DNA of 64,000 nt from Nymphaea colorata (lineage: Eukaryota; Streptophyta; Magnoliopsida; Nymphaeales; Nymphaeaceae): NCBI RefSeq assembly GCF_008831285.2, contig NC_045138.2, forward strand, positions 19,315,934-19,379,933, read 5' to 3'. Made by a program: the position numbers and the translations under genes. Below are positions 28,248-50,371 of the stretch, in pieces; position 1 is the stretch's first letter; each line of letters starts with the position of its first letter. A model generated the notes under the pieces. The model was given only the letters and a program-made list of their open reading frames with translations, did no database searches and was not told the origin of the DNA.

Positions 28248-30220
28248 AAGAATTTGCAATGCCGACTACAGATCACCTGGTGTTTGTTTTCTTAATATTT
28301 TGTGCTGTAATGGCATCCAAATAAACATAGCTTGTTCTTCAAGGATGTTAATTTGTAATTGAAGGTGGTGCTTGGACATTCGTGAAATTTCTCCGTCATG
28401 AAGTGTGTCATACTGTTTGAGAATCTCTCTGGCGAGATGGTTGATTGCCCTAATATCTGGTGTTGTCCCGCTGTTGAAAGCAACTGAGTCGATCCTGACA
28501 GTTAATTGTGGACACTGAAGCATCCGGTTAGCTAGTTGTCCAAAGATTTGCCAAGTCATCTATTAACTCTGTGGAGGTCTTGTAGCATCAGCCGCACCTT
28601 CTCCCAAACAAAAGTCCTATCAAGTCCGTTGGAGGTTACCAATTACCATTTGGCCTTCTAAGAAATTATATTAAAATATTAGATTTTCTGGGCACGCCTA
28701 AGTTTCTCTAGACCAACTTTCTGTCATTAGTAAAAGAAAATGACTCTACATAGATAATAATAAAATTTGGATATATATTTTTAACACATATGAATACAAA
28801 TGTATATGGTTAAAGAGACCAATTTGAACCAGTAAACATGAAATTTGTTTATACTGGAGCTATCTAAGTCATTTTATCTCATGAAGCTAACTTGAGGTTG
28901 GTGAGAACTTAGGTTTAGTTGACAGAAGGTGTCATTTTTTATAATGGTATAAATTTGGGAGTGTTATGGACCGCATTGCAAGGTTAAATATGCCTTCTTA
29001 ATGGTAAATCTTAAGGTACGAGAGGAGGTCAGCAGTTGATGCTCAGATCTGCCTAAATTAAGAAGGTATTGGCCTTGATATAGATATCAATTTAAGATTA
29101 CAATCCGGAAAATCGCTTTAGAAATATGCCGAGCGACTGGATAGTAAATATGATGACTATATGAATTGATTTATGAGTTATTCGAAAAACTTTGTTAATC
29201 CATAGTATCATGTTAACATTGATTTTTTTTTAAGTTAAAAAAAAAACAACAACCAACTTTATAAATTATTCACCAAGATGATCAACTGACTTATGTTCGG
29301 TCAGAATACTTCTTATACTTACTGAGTTCAGTATATTCTATGAACCCTTTCCAAAGTATCAACTATTGTTATTATTACTACTGTTATTCACAGCCTCTGG
29401 ATCTTGATACCAATCCACGTTTGGATTTGGGTGCAACACGAAGCTTTCCAAACCATACTCAGCATCGTTACTCAGATCTGGATAGCTCTTTGAATCTCGT
29501 TTAAATCAGATCCCGGATTGGGTCATGCCTGAGCCACTGATATCTCAATATGAAACCCTTGAATTTCGTGGATTTGATGTTGCAGATCTTCTATATACAG
29601 CTCACCTGACCGGACTTGTAATTTGGATATGGACAAGATGCAGGCTACTCGGATTCATTTGGCATTTATTTAGATTCATCTGCAACGTTGATTGAATGAC
29701 ATGCAACAAACAAGATCTGAACTGCATTAGTAATTGGACCAAACTTGCCTTATCCAGTCGAACTGATCGAGTATTAAGCCCGATACTTCAACCCAAATCT
29801 GGCTCACTGTAGAGGACCAAATGGTTCCACCAAACGAGTGAAGCTTTGGAATGAGCACAGTTCAGTTATTTATAGGAATCTCATTTTATGTTAAATAAAA
29901 AGATTCACTTCTACGAGTAATTGATTTTACCTTCATAGCGTTTTTTTTTTTTCTTTTAATCCAATATTTGATTGGACTTCCATAAAGAGCCGATCCGAGT
30001 CCATTCGGGTTCAGTTTTAAGAATTAGAGTTTAAACTGAAGTCCAAATCCAGATCCAATTATATGAGAATTTGATGTGAGCCCCTACTGTTTACATCCGT
30101 AGCCCGAGCTCGAGCACCATGGCTGACGGTCGGATCAAGTAGCGAACGGATCGTATCTGGTGGAATAAGGTCCGACCCATTCGTTGGAACCGTATGGCGT
30201 ATTTTATACGTATGACATTT
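28248..30220. other. Intergenic between OAS-TL and RPS18
   Basis: Begins with the OAS-TL 3' UTR (AATAAA at 28320). The rest is AT-rich with many degenerate GATCTGGAT / ATCCGGAT-like words near 29400-30060 and no coding exon that I can support. Confidence 0.5.
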
Positions 30221-30230
30221 TTAGGGTTTT
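30221..30230 (-). promoter_or_regulatory. Telo-box upstream of RPS18
   Basis: TTAGGGTTTT, i.e. AAAACCCTAA on the minus strand, about 100 bp before the RPS18 start. The AAACCCTAA element is typical of plant translation-apparatus promoters (established knowledge). A GA-rich leader (30301-30328) follows. Confidence 0.6.
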
Positions 30231-30331
30231 CATGAGTCCCCTTCGCTCTCCCCTCTTTAAAACCCTGCCGTCTGCTCCTCCCTTTCTTCTTCGTCTCACA
30301 GCAGAGAGAGAGCGAGAGAGAGAGAGCGACA

Positions 30332-33786
<3,455 letters not shown>

Positions 33787-35559
33787 GGAGTCTTTCATTC
33801 CGCTGTTGCTTTTGCGAGCCTCTGCTGCTTTTGTTTGGGTTTCTCACATGAACGACTTGTCCGCATTCTTTTTTGATGGAGTCATATATGTTAACTATGG
33901 GAGTTGAATTTTGACATTATTATGTCCAGTGTTGCCTTCACCTTGTTTCGTGGTTGTGTTTTTATACAGTATAAGATGCACGCTGACGAGATGGCCAAGT
34001 CTCAGCCTGGCGTTCCCCCGTCGACCTCCAAAATGACGTGGTCAATCCTAGTTGATCCGTGTGTTTTAGAGAGGGTGGGGGGCTGCTGGTTTGTCTTTGA
34101 GATTGTTTCAGATGCATTAGATCTCCTTTAAGTGATTCGGTTGTTTTCAAAAGTATTTATTGCAGACCTGCAAGAATCCGGAATACTAGTTATGGCCTCA
34201 TGCGAAAGTACAGGACGGCCTTTTTCACCTGATTACTCCAATTTTACATGTCCTCTCACATGGGCTTCTCGTTTCTTCCTGGTCTGCCATAAAACTGTCT
34301 AAACCACTTTCGCCTGATATGATAAGTTCTTGTGGTCACCTCGTGAAGAGTGCTGAACAGGTCGCGCCAATTGGTGTCATAAAGTGCAACTCTATCGTCG
34401 CAGTGAAATCATCTGCGGTGAAGGCCGTTACCGTCGTTCATATGGTGCCAGGTGCGGCCTAAGTGACTACAGGCCTTTCATATTGGCTGCCTTACTTTCC
34501 CTGGTAAAACATTTCAATAACATGAGGGATCCTTCCAATAAGAAAGTCGGGGCAAAGTGTGATCGGCTTCTCAGATGCTAAAGAAAGAGTAGAGATTCTC
34601 GCGAAAATTCATGGATTATGTCCAAACGAAAGGTTTGCTTCTGGCGTTGCTTGTGAGGAACTTTTCCTTGTAATTTTTGTAGGCTAACCATCAAGGAGGA
34701 TGCCCTCCTTCGCCTTAAATCAGATGTGGTAGTGAGGAAGTGCGTCAGGTAAGAAGAATGGGGTACACCATTCGTATAGCCAGCTGTTGGATTAAGCACG
34801 GTTTCAGAATTGGCTTCACCATTTTTAGGATCAACGGTGATTTTATCAGAGCAGATGTGGTTCAAGCTGGTTTGAGCACGCAGTTGGCGAAATGGAAGTG
34901 CCACCATTCCCAAGATTTGTAACCGATTCAACTGAATTGCTGACTCGTTTAACTTAGCCATTTTTCTGCCTAAAAAGATAACAACTCATCATATGAAAAA
35001 CGAAAAACCTAAAGGTGACCCCATTCTCCTTACCTATGAGGTCGAAGCAATGGTGCACCTTTCAATTTACTTACTACACTTTGCCACTTAAGAGACAAAA
35101 TATAGTGTCCATGAAGGCCATGAGTCGCGAACTAGAGATCCATCTTTTCACAAACACACAACCCGACAAATTAGGATATTCTCCTTGAGGCAGCCTGACC
35201 ATTTTTCATAATTCTGTCGAATATAAGTTGCTGGGCAAAACATAATTTGGTGTTGTCTTCAAACATACAAAACAACGTATTTTCATAATACAAATTGGTA
35301 TCTTGAAACTGCCTAAGATGCTCATTTCGTAAGTATTTCAAAAGCATAGAGCAAAATAAAAAATCCGGTCTGTTGCTTGACATATTCTATCCGGGTTGTG
35401 CTCCAGAAGTATAACAACAATCAGACAAAGTAACGTTTTCTTGCCTAGACATGAATCAGATTTCCTGATAAGCAATCTGAAATATGGTCTTTTTATTTAG
35501 CCCGCATGAGCTACATGCTTGACCAACGAAACTAGGTTGCTTCCTTAGCTATTATTTAG

Positions 35560-36000
35560 CCTTCGAGAACGAGTCGAGGAACTCGAGCTCAACTGATATA
35601 AGCCTGGCTCAAGTTCAACTCATTCATTATATAAGTCCAGAACATGCTTAACAGTGATACCACCTAGTGATATGAACCAAGCTCGAGCTATGCAGGCTCA
35701 GTTCCATTGAGTTTGACCAAGCTCCTGAATATGCGTCTGCAACATATGTTTCTCCACATTGCCATGAGAAATGATGAGTTGAACGAGTGCCGTTTCTTTA
35801 TTTAGGAAGAGGCTCTGGTTCAAGACTCATGGTCGCAGTTTGTTTAAGTGAACCTTTGTACAAGGTTCAGCCAACTCGAGCTTTCTTAAACCCAAGCCGG
35901 GTTAAGCTTGGGCAAATAATTTTGAGCTTGAACTTGAACTTAAGTCGAGCTTGAGCTGAGACTGCCCGGGCTGGAGCTGAGTTTCAGTTGACTAGTCCAA
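35560..36000. repeat. Dispersed repeat block rich in AGCTCGAG/GAGCTTGAGC
   Basis: Repeated words such as GAACTCGAGCTC, CCAAGCTCGAGC, CAACTCGAGCTTTC and GTCGAGCTTGAGCTGAG. Same family as 28010-28100 and 32280-32430. Confidence 0.5.
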
Positions 36001-36689
36001 CTTGACTGCAGCACTCTAAGCAGTGTAGTGCGACTAGGTCGGGTCAGTGGTCAGTAGGCGCCTGGTCCTTAGTTTAAGTGGCAAGGTTGCTCTCCTCTTG
36101 TGCTGTAGGTAAGAATAAACAGTCATGCACAAGTTGAGGCATACAACCTTGGCACCTGAGGAAGGCAGGAGAAGGAGGGGGCTTCATCCTCTCTCGAACT
36201 ATGGCATACTTTTAAAAATTTGACATGAGTCGAAATATCATTTTGCACAAGTTTTATGTAGGATAAATGAATTTTTTCAAAATTTTTTTTTTTAAGGGAG
36301 GGCCGTTGCCCTTGACGCCACACCCCTGGCTCCTCCCCCGCTAGACTGGATCCAGATTTTCGGATCTGATCGTGAAGGCAATGACAAAATGGTAGACAGA
36401 TTAACTTGGATTTCAAGTTGGATTACATTCTGGATTGATATATCCAGGTTAAGCTTTTAACTTTCTTTTGTTGGTATTTCGCTGTATTTTGTATAATTGA
36501 AAGTCTTTCGAAAAGAAGATTAACCTTTGCATTCGTAATAATATTAGAGGTGGTAGTAGCATTCAACCGACTGAAGGTTGAAAACATCGTCCTTTGAAGG
36601 ACGCCCAAAGAGAAACTTTAGATTCATGATCTGCTTTCGTTGTTGTTGTTGTTCTTTTTTTTCCATAATTTTGTAATTTTATTCGTAAT

Positions 36690-36975
36690 GGTCAAACTTT
36701 GGATGGCACACTAAAAAAAAAGTTTTATGAAAAATAGTTTTTTTTAATCAGTTTTGGAAAAATGATTTGTGCGTTTAGATAATAGAACATAAACAGTTTT
36801 TTTTTTTTTTTTAATAACTTGGGGGTGCCAGGTTATTCACTCCCTTCTGAAAAATTATTTTTGCCAAGAATTTATTGAAACCCACTTTCTTGTCATCCAA
36901 TTGCTCGTAAAATGGTGATTTGGAAGTAAAACCATTTTTTTTACCTTGGGGGGTCATCCAAACACCCACTACTGC
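36690..36975. mobile_element. Possible MITE
   Basis: The right end, reverse complemented, reads GTGGGTGTTTGGATGACCCC. The left side has TCAAACTTTGGATGGCACAC, a weaker inverted match. The interior is T/A-rich with short inverted words. No clear target duplication was found, so the class is open. Confidence 0.3.
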
Positions 36976-37362
36976 ATAGAAACCATCAAATGAGTTTCTA
37001 AAATAAAATTTTGTGAACCTCTGAGAAAAAAAGGTATGGACTCTTTTTTTTTTTTACATAATTATCCTGCACTAGAAATTGCATTTTTCTAGATGCTTCA
37101 AGCAGGGTTAAAGCCAATATTTTTTTGTTGCAAGGGTTAAACTATAGTTTCAATATTTAAAAAATATTTTTTTATATAAATTAGACTAAAATTTTTAAAA
37201 TTTATATGTAAAATTTTGAATTTCTAAAAATTTTGCTCCTGGGGCCTTCAATTTTTTTAGCTCAGTCATGAGCTTCTACCATCGCTTTTTCCGTCTGTTC
37301 TCCTTTGAGGTCAGGAAGGTCATGTAAAGTTTTATTTCTGCTCTAATAAACATTTAAAACTG

Positions 37363-37363
<1 letters not shown>

Positions 37364-37412
<49 letters not shown>

Positions 37413-37414
37413 TG
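37364..37414. repeat. (CT)n(GT)n microsatellite
   Basis: CT run passing directly into a GT run. Confidence 0.95.
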
Positions 37415-38441
37415 TTCTTGAGATTATATAATTTCTGCTTTCTTTGTCTCTTTAGACACAATCACTCACCTCAAACCCAGGAAATGGCTTATATTAATCT
37501 TTCTGGATCTGAACTTCTTGCTTCCCTTGAGTTGTGTGCGCCTTTTTCTAATGCTGGTAATCTGTTCTGGGTAGGTCATCCTTCTCATCAGCTTGTCCTT
37601 TCCATGACAGGGAATCTAGCTCCTTTTTCTCCTCATCTTTGTTTATTTCCCCTTTCTTTTCAAGTGTTGTGGCTTTCTGAACTAAATTTATGTGGGGCAT
37701 TCCAAAATGTTTTGGAATGAAGAGGAACCACACAAGTAGTAGAGAAATTTTTATTTAAATGCGCATCAATATTTTAAGTTTTTTATTTTAAAGGGCACTT
37801 AGATATTAAAAAAATAAAAAGAATTGAGATATCAATGTGTAAAGAAAACAAATTGGATCGGTGTGAGCAATGGGCTGCGTCAGTAAATTAGGGTGCGATA
37901 GGCTGATTCCAATCCAATCAGATCGATACAATACGAATCCTGATTTATTTATTTATTGTTCCTTTTTTAAAAGTTTTTTGAAGTTTTTATAAGGCGTTTG
38001 ATAGTCTTAATCTCGCATCCAAAGCTGATCTTCAAATCTACACCACTTTCAATGCAAACCTGCGGAGAGAGAGGTCTCCCTAACCTTTGTTGATCAAGAA
38101 GAAGCTATACAAAAACCAAGCAGCTGCTGGATATTTTGAAGTGGGATCAAATCCGCACTACGTGAGATCCACTATTTAAACGAACCAGAGTTCTCAGCAG
38201 CAGCATGAATCTTAGAGCCACACTTGTAAAAAACCATGAATTTGAGGTCCATTTTGTTTGGCTGCACATATGAGATCCTTAGTAATTAAAGATCACCATA
38301 GATTTGAGATCCACATCTAGCAAACACAATATTTCAAGATCAATTTAATCTTCAAGGCTTAAGCTGCTAAGCTATCAGATCAGCTGGTATCAGAAATGCA
38401 TGAAACACAAACACCTAATAATGGCAAAATGGAGCACAATT

Positions 38442-38442
38442 T

Positions 38443-38535
<93 letters not shown>
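38442..38535. repeat. Compound (CT)n(CA)n(TA)n microsatellite
   Basis: Three dinucleotide arrays in direct succession, about 94 bp in all. Confidence 0.95.
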
Positions 38536-38539
<4 letters not shown>

Positions 38540-39914
38540 CTTTGGATTTTAGCTCAACCACTGAGACCAAGTGCCCTTACAATAATCAATAACCTACAGG
38601 TTCGTCGTCCCCACCATGCTTCCCATGTGAAGCTATTCGCAGGGCGCTTGGATCCAACAAACCGTGGTCATTTTTCTTGTATTATTAAAGGAGACAGCAG
38701 AGGTGTTACCAAATCCAATTACGCTTCTCATTTTTTTGATGCGCCCAACAATTTGGTATATGAAGCGCAAGGAGAAACGAAAGTCAAGCCGCCAACTTGC
38801 TGGGGATGTCAGCACCATTGTTTATTCTCCCTTGCTACAACGTCAGCGGATTGCCCACTTAAAATTTATTTTACATTATTTTTAAACAGTTTAAACTTCC
38901 TATATTTTCACATAAACCCAGGATCGAAACCAATTTTTTTTTACGAAGGGGGTTGAATTAAAAATTATAAATTTTAACTAAAGTCAAAATATCATTTTCC
39001 AAAAAATTTATATAAAATAAGTGATTTTTTTTTTAAATTTACATATAAAGCTCCTCTTTCTTCTCCCTTTCCACGGTCCAGAACAATTTATTTAAGTCTA
39101 GATGTTAATGGTCTATATACATTTGTTATTTGACTTAAAATTCAAATTGAAGATTTTGGTTCGATAAAAAAGAACCATATCCCATGAATAACTGGATAAA
39201 AATACTACGTCGAGCTATTCATACCCAGTCGAATAAATATCGAATTCCATTAACATCTGAATTTAGTTTCAACTGTTATTAAGCAATATCAAAATAGTTG
39301 AATACGGTGGAGCATAGTTCCTTCTTGGATATGGTAATGGCTACATTGGGTTCCAACCCGATCTATCGGTTCCTGGTCCCCTAATCTTTAGGAGTCCTTG
39401 CTTTCACGTGCCTAGTCGTAGACCTATTCGTGGATCCACAACGGCTTACTTCATTAGATTCACATGTGCACCACAAAGACGGTGAATTGATTGAGTTTGT
39501 TGAAGTATTCTTCAAGAAAGAAAAAACTGTCATAGGGTTTTGTATTGAAGCATTCTCAACCAAAAAAAAAAAAAAAAAAGAAAGTTTTTTTTCAATAAGA
39601 AAATTATTAGCCAAAGTGCAAAATAAAGCCATTCTCTTTGAATTAGCTTTTACATTTCCAGCTAACCCTCGTTGGCTGGCTCCTCAATGCAAATTGATGA
39701 TGTGAGGAAAAAAAAGTATATCTCATAATAAGATCTTTAAAATAAGGCTGTCCATCCAAAGCATCTTGGAATAATTTAGAGACAAAAAAGCAAAAAAAAA
39801 TTCTAAATTAATATTAGATGACAAAAATACTCTTTGTTTTCTTAACAGTCCATCATGTTAGATAGAGCAATGCAAATTTAGATGGAAAAAACTAGAATCA
39901 CTATATAATTTTCT

Positions 39915-39940
39915 TTATATATATATATATATATATATAT
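39915..39940. repeat. (TA)n microsatellite
   Basis: TA run preceding TCATGAAAACTAAG. Confidence 0.9.
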
Positions 39941-41346
39941 CATGAAAACTAAGTGAGATGCAAGACGCGCATAAAACCCCAAAGCCATTCTATTCGCCTC
40001 CAAATTCTTGGCTTGCATTGAAGTCAGAGCCCGGACATGGTGACAGTGTACCACTAACTTGGTAGATATTTAAAATAGATGACATTTTCAAGATGTGCAT
40101 GGGTTTTGGGTTTTGAACTTCCACAGTTCCTATATTGGAGTTATTATCCATTTTGAGTGCGTCTAAGCAATATTTAATCAATCAAATAAGTGGTAGCTAT
40201 ACCTCATCTATTGTTATAAACATACTGTCTTAAACATGGAAGACAATTTATCTCATAAACCAAACACACGGAAATTTTGTCACAATCCCAATTTTTGGTG
40301 CGACAATTTATGCAAGATAAGTTGTAAGTTGCGCAGTGAAATTAAATTTGACTTGCATGCAAACGCATCCTAATAGAAGCAATTGCGGAGGTAAGCTGTC
40401 GTTCTTGCAGAAAAGACGCCCTGCCAACCTGACCAAAATATTAGCAATGTTAATATAAAAAAATTGTATGGGATATTAGCATATTACACTTGGATATGCG
40501 TTCATTATTAGAAGTGGCTTTCACGTACAAAATAGAATGACCTTCCAAATTGGGATGCCTTCTTATGGTTATGCCCATTTTTGTAGTTATTATTATTAGA
40601 ATCAGTTAAAAATATATATGTTGGTGTTAAGATGACGAAGGCCTGAAATCGATTGCACATATTAACAACGGTAATTGTAACCGTATTAAATTTCAAGGAG
40701 ACCTATTCCTACGGATTTGCAATTAAGCAGTTAGTCATTCCTTGAATTCTATGGCCACACTTGTTACTAACAAATTCTGTAATCTTTATCAACATCTAAA
40801 GGTTTACTTTTTACATAATTGATTCTTTCTTTTTGGCGTTTAAGCAACAAATACTGAGCACATGTTTTTATTGATTTGCCAATCCGTGTAAAAGATAAAT
40901 ATATGGTTTTTAGTGCCGTCTTACTCTGCAGCACCAACTACTGATGGACCATGTAGAGCGACCAAAAAGTAAAGCATTTATTGCAAATGCTTTATCTTGC
41001 TGTTAAGTGTATGATTTGACTGCTGGAAGCATTATTTTCAGCGAACGAGCAGAAGGAATACGTCACTCTGTTTTTGCCCAACCTCTGTGAGTGCTACACT
41101 TTCATGCAATTTTTAGTGGTCTCACCCTCCTCACTGTTCGTTCACAATGAGTATTTTTTTTTAATTTGATCTAAGTAAAGATTTTGCTGTTTGACGTTTT
41201 CGGTACGGAACTACTCTGAGAGAAGCTCGAACTCGATTTGCCTTTGTGCCTCTTTCTGGTATGGTGGTCGTTTTTCTTTCTGTTGCAGAAAGTGAACTGA
41301 TCGGCGTCGGTTCCCTTCTTCAGGTTGCTGGTGTTTCTGTCGCTGA

Positions 41347-45502
<4,156 letters not shown>

Positions 45503-47652
45503 TCTAGCTTTGTTCCTTTCTCTAATTTCAAATCCCTTTTCTCCCCAATTTTTTTTTATCTTTGCACTAGACAAGCTGAAGTCATTGTCTTTTTTCCCCT
45601 CAATTTCAAGGATCAGAAATTCCTTGAGAATAAGAATTATATTCTCATTCTGTAAGTTTTGTTTCTGACTGAACTTATTGGCAGTGAATAAAAGATTTGG
45701 TCTCAACAAAACTCTCTCTCTCTCTCTCTCTCTCCCTCTATCTCGCTGTCGATCTCTCTTTCACATGTCTGTGCATGTGCATACAGATACAGAGAGGACA
45801 AGGCTCCTTCCAGTCTCTTTCCACTTCTTGGATGATACTGTGGATGAACTGTTGCTCCATGTTTAAGTGTCTTCTTTTTTCTGCATGTTTCCTCCCAACC
45901 ACAGTTAACTTTCCCCGTCGGCCTTTCCTTTCCGATTCAAGCTAGAGGAATTAACCTCTTAAGTCCCAATAGAGTCAGTTCCGACCGTCAGCAAATATTA
46001 TTGACAATGTACAGGCTCGCTCAATGAGGTGGTCAAAGAGGGATCAATTTGCGTATCCTCAAATTACAAATAAATTCAGTTTCCCTGCTAAGAACCCAAC
46101 CAATACGTAGATGCAATTCATTAGCTTTATTGCAGTTGCAGGTAAGCCCGCATGGCGTTGCACCTCGGCTCTCAGCCAGGAATTCCAAACTCTCCCGCTT
46201 GTGTAGTTATCAATTGCATCTACGTTTCTTCTTCCCAATTGTGTGGTTTTGCCATGCTTGCTTGAATCTTAGCCTTTTTTCACGAGCTATATGGTTTTCG
46301 ATTGACCATATTTTTCATAGAACTAGGTGGTAAGTAAGAAGCCATTTCTGAAGCCCAGGGAACTGAAATTTGCAACTGGATTTCTCGATTACCTTTTCTT
46401 TCTTTAAAAATTATGAAGAATAAGGTCCAGACCTTGGGGACAACCCTACACGTGAAAGGTGTGCTATGATGCTCTCTGAATCGTGACGGCATGAAACACT
46501 TGCTTCACTAGAATATTCCGTCAGAAGTTTTCCTCGTATGGTGAATACGGATTCCAAGCCTCCCTTGGATGTTTGGACCAGACATATTCTATCCACTTTT
46601 GAATAGTCTAGGGCGTTTTATGCCAATGAAGCAGTCAGCTGTTGCTTTGACCAGACATATTCATATAAGTTGGCGCTTGGATGAACATTAATCCTTTGCT
46701 TCTGCTTCTCGTCTTGTGATAAACTCACCACTCCAGACTGCTTTATAAAAATCACCTCCCCTATTCTAGTGTCATTGTTCCAAATGTAGGTTTCTAGCTG
46801 ACATTCATTTTTGGATGAGCAGAGGATACACACCACCTAACTAAAGGTCAAAGCCAAGAGTCGCTATTCTTTACATTTACTAAAAACTGTATTTCCAAGT
46901 GCTCTTAGTTTATCAGCAATTCTATTTGTGACGGCACTAGTTCATTAGCTTAACAGAATCTCAATTCCAAACCGCACTGAGTTTATCAGCCTAAAATCTG
47001 CCCCAATCAGAGGTTTCTGAAACTGTGTTAGTGTTCCTGTTGTTCAATGCCCCCGTACTAGGACCATGAAGATGATGCTGAGGCACTTACCCATCTTATT
47101 TATGGTGCCTGGAACCGCGTGAAACCAATAAAGATCACACCAATTTACCCCCATAAAAGTTTAAGCAGAATAACGGCGAATTAATGGTTAGTCGGTGAGG
47201 ATCTTAGCAAACATGGAGTGTGCTAAAAAATGTTGGGATACAGTAAAAACTGGGGTCTCAGGTCTCGGTGATTCTTTCTGTCCGCAGCCCTGTATCAATC
47301 AATCGAGAGCTTTGAGCAATTTGTGCAAAATTAAAGATCACGTTTGATTCACGGCCCACGAACGGCAAGTCAATGCAAACAGTGGATGAATGTGGCTCCC
47401 AAGAGGAGCGACGTTTTTTCGACCGTTTCTAGCAATCATAGGGTTTTTCACACGACTACACGGATCATCAACAGGAAAAGAATGTAAAGACCAACAAATC
47501 TTCCTGAGCTCTTGAGAAAGTGTACAGGGAAAACGAAATGAACTTGCTTTGAATTCAACAATTTGCTCTTTTTCAGGTCTACATGTAAAGGTCCTACCAA
47601 CCGCAAAACCAGCAAAACTATGCTTGAGGAACAAGGTTTTATGGCGAGTCCT
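45503..47652. other. Intergenic between convergent GDH and GAR1
   Basis: GDH 3' UTR at the left with AATAAA (45687-45692) and a CT run (about 45711-45735). No gene or recognisable element in the rest. Confidence 0.5.
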
Positions 47653-50371
47653 CTATGATCTCCCTCGGCCTCTTCCACCAAAACCCCGTCCACCACCACC
47701 TCTAAAAGAGCCACCCCTGCCACCCCTTGGAGCACCCCTGCCACGAAATCCACCTCCACGTCCCCCACCACGAGGGCCACCTCTTCCTCCACGGCCACCG
47801 CCTCTGCCACCTGCTTGTGGCTGTCCCCTGCCATATATAGAGAAAGAAAATGTGATCTCACATATATGGCATCATATATAAACAATGCATGTATCAGGAA
47901 CTGCCATAACGTTCAGACGCACACCAAACTTAGTGTGATGTTATCAATTAAGACACGGTGTTGAGGTTTTTATGTTATTTTCCCTCTTTCTTGATGTACG
48001 TATAAAAGTGAACTGGATATTTAATTAGATCTCTAACCAAACAAACCTCACTCAAATGGTATCTCAATCTCCGGCTAAAGAGAACCTCTATCAAGTACCA
48101 TGATCTTCATGTTTCAAATAGAATGTCTATCAGGTAGAATGATTTTACATGCAAACTAAGTAGTTTCAAGTTTCAACAGTACGAAATTTCCGATCAGTAA
48201 CAATGAGGCTGAGATACTTAACCATAGGCTCAGACTTTGTTAAGGTCAGTTTCGCAAGTTTCTATGCCAGCTTCTTCAATAGATTAGGCAAAAGATGCAA
48301 AACAAGACTAGAATGCCACGGGCTGAGACATCTAACGTACTCTGGGTACGTGGAAGATTCTCTGTATATTTCCTTGCCCGATATAATATGCTAAATGGCC
48401 AGGTCCAAGAGTCACAAGTCACTTGAGACCCCTAAGACATTCAGGGAGTATCAGCTCATGCATGAAAACCACAAAAAAAAAAGAAGCTGCTTGACTGCAT
48501 GCCTCGTGTACAAGTGATCTAATCCACAACCATCAGGCTTGGTAAATGACTATTGCCAAAAGTCAAACGTCTTTGGGACGACTAGAACATAATAAAGTTC
48601 CTCTATTGTGTGAGCAGATCCCAAAAAGTAGGTGAAGCAAACAGGAAATTGTTTCTTTTCTCTAAGAATGCTAAAGAATCCACAATGAACTAACGAAATT
48701 ACAAATAAAACCTTTTCGCAACTACGAAACAAAATTAAACAAAGAAGCTGATCACACCATGAGCCTGCCAAGTAAAAAGATCTAGGACATAACCAGGAGG
48801 ATTCACAAAAAAAAAAAAGGAAACTGATAAATAAGCTATACAGATGCTGATTGTGAGAACACATACTTGCCTTCAGACCATGAATTCAAATTGGCCACAC
48901 ATTAACAAATCATACATTTGGTTCACAATTAATTAAACAAGAAAAAATGATAATTCTGTACCAATGACAACAATTTCGAATAGAATGAGATGCAAAAATA
49001 TGATAACGAGGCTGTTTTAAAAACCCGAATTTTCCAATTATAAAGAAAAAAAACTTCAAGCATAATGCAGATTAGGGTGTCATTTAAGTAAAATCCAAAA
49101 CATATTACAGCTTTAAGACAAAGGAAATATAAATTATATAGCACTAAAGCATGCTTATTTCTGAAATGCGGAGATTGTGGAGGAGAGGAAAAAGGGAGCT
49201 CTAAAAGGATTACATAAAGCACCAGCTTGTTTCGGATGATTAATTTTTTCGTAAACCTTAAATTTCACATAGTTGATTGATAATACAACAGACAAATAAA
49301 TGCAGAAATAAATTTCCACTTCACATTCAAAAGGATCGAGGTAAAGTAAATTAGTTACATCACAAACTTACATAATAGATGAGGGAAAATCCTTTCTCAA
49401 AAGATAGAGAGTGTTCTAAGAAAAGTCATTCATCTCAGTCTGACAATTTTTCGTCATATACAAGGATTTTATCAGGCAAACCTCTCTATTGAATCCAACT
49501 ATGTAGGAAGCAAGCACAAAATCACTTGGAGATGAAAACAAAGCCACAAAGCCATTCATTTACAATGAACACACCGTAGGAACTTTCAAGTAATAAGTTA
49601 GCATGCATTTTTTATTTCTATCCAGCAACATAAATAACAACAACATACTTTGGCTGGGGAAGAAATCTCTGCAAAGGCAGCAACTTTGCTGGATCAATGT
49701 AGAACTTATCTCCCACAGAATAGGAAGTCGCAATAATTCCCTCCATCATCTTAATCGAAAAATACTACATTTCCAACATGAAACCAACAAAACTCATGTT
49801 AAAATGCTTTCAAAATAATCAAAATAGAAAAACCAAAATAATCCAAAAAGAATGAAGCGATAGAATGAGGAACACCCACGGCTTCGTTGATGGGACCGAA
49901 AATCTCGTCTACTTTTCCGATTTGTGTCTTGTTCTGAAGATAAATCGGGGCATTAAAATAAGGAATTTTCTCGTTTGTGAGCTTCGTGACTGCATCGCCT
50001 TCGCACGCTTGAAGGAACGAAGAAACCTCTATTCATTGTAAAAGAGAAAACACCATCACACAAATAACCAAAACCTTCATATTGGCTCTTCCACATCATT
50101 ACAAAGAGGTCTCACGTACACTAAAAGGATTGACAACGTAAGAAAATAGAAAAGAAAAGTAAGTCTACGAAGAGGAGAACTTGAAGGCTTGTAGGAGGAG
50201 CTAAACAGAGAAAGAAGGCCTACCCACAACTTCTTCAGGAGGGCCTTCATCGCGGTATCCGCCACCGCCTCCTCTGCCACCAAATCTGCCTCCGCCTCTA
50301 GGAGCGCCACGGCCACCAAAGCCACCTCGACGACCTCCGAAGCCACCTCCTCCTCTCATAGGAGGCCTCAT
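47653..50371 (-). CDS. H/ACA snoRNP subunit 1, GAR1
   Basis: Nucleolar protein of H/ACA ribonucleoproteins, which pseudouridylate rRNA and snRNA together with dyskerin/CBF5, NOP10 and NHP2. Exons in order of translation: 50371-50224, 50028-49880, 49764-49649, 47827-47653. They give 195 residues with all joins in frame. Residues 1-40 are an RGG domain ([17 protein letters not shown]). The central Gar1 fold follows ([72 protein letters not shown]). A second RGG tail comes from the last exon and ends GRGRGRS. The last intron is 1.8 kb. A double telo-box lies about 100 bp upstream of the ATG. Gly-rich frames on the opposite strand are shadows of the RGG exons. Confidence 0.96.

Larger units (their letters stand above)
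33787..41210. other. Long intergenic region between RPS18 and GDH
   Basis: Over 7 kb with no gene I can support. It starts with the RPS18 3' UTR. Also present: a GAGCTCGAG-rich repeat block (35560-36000), a possible MITE (36690-36975), CT/TG (37364-37414), CT/CA/TA (38442-38535) and TA (39915-39940) microsatellites. Open frames at 34384-34961, 37483-37720 and 38627-38956 have no motif I recognise and lack splice or codon support. Confidence 0.5.

Noticed and set aside
34384..34961. Open frames on both strands downstream of RPS18
   Set aside because: No similarity recognised, no consistent splice pattern, and neither strand stands out as coding.
47549..47881. Pro-rich plus-strand frame and Val/Gly-rich minus-strand frames over the GAR1 last exon
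   Set aside because: They are the other reading frames of the RGG-coding exon of GAR1; the frame that joins the other GAR1 exons is the real one.
50077..50346. Minus-strand frame beginning [16 protein letters not shown]
   Set aside because: Off-frame shadow of GAR1 exon 1 running into its intron.
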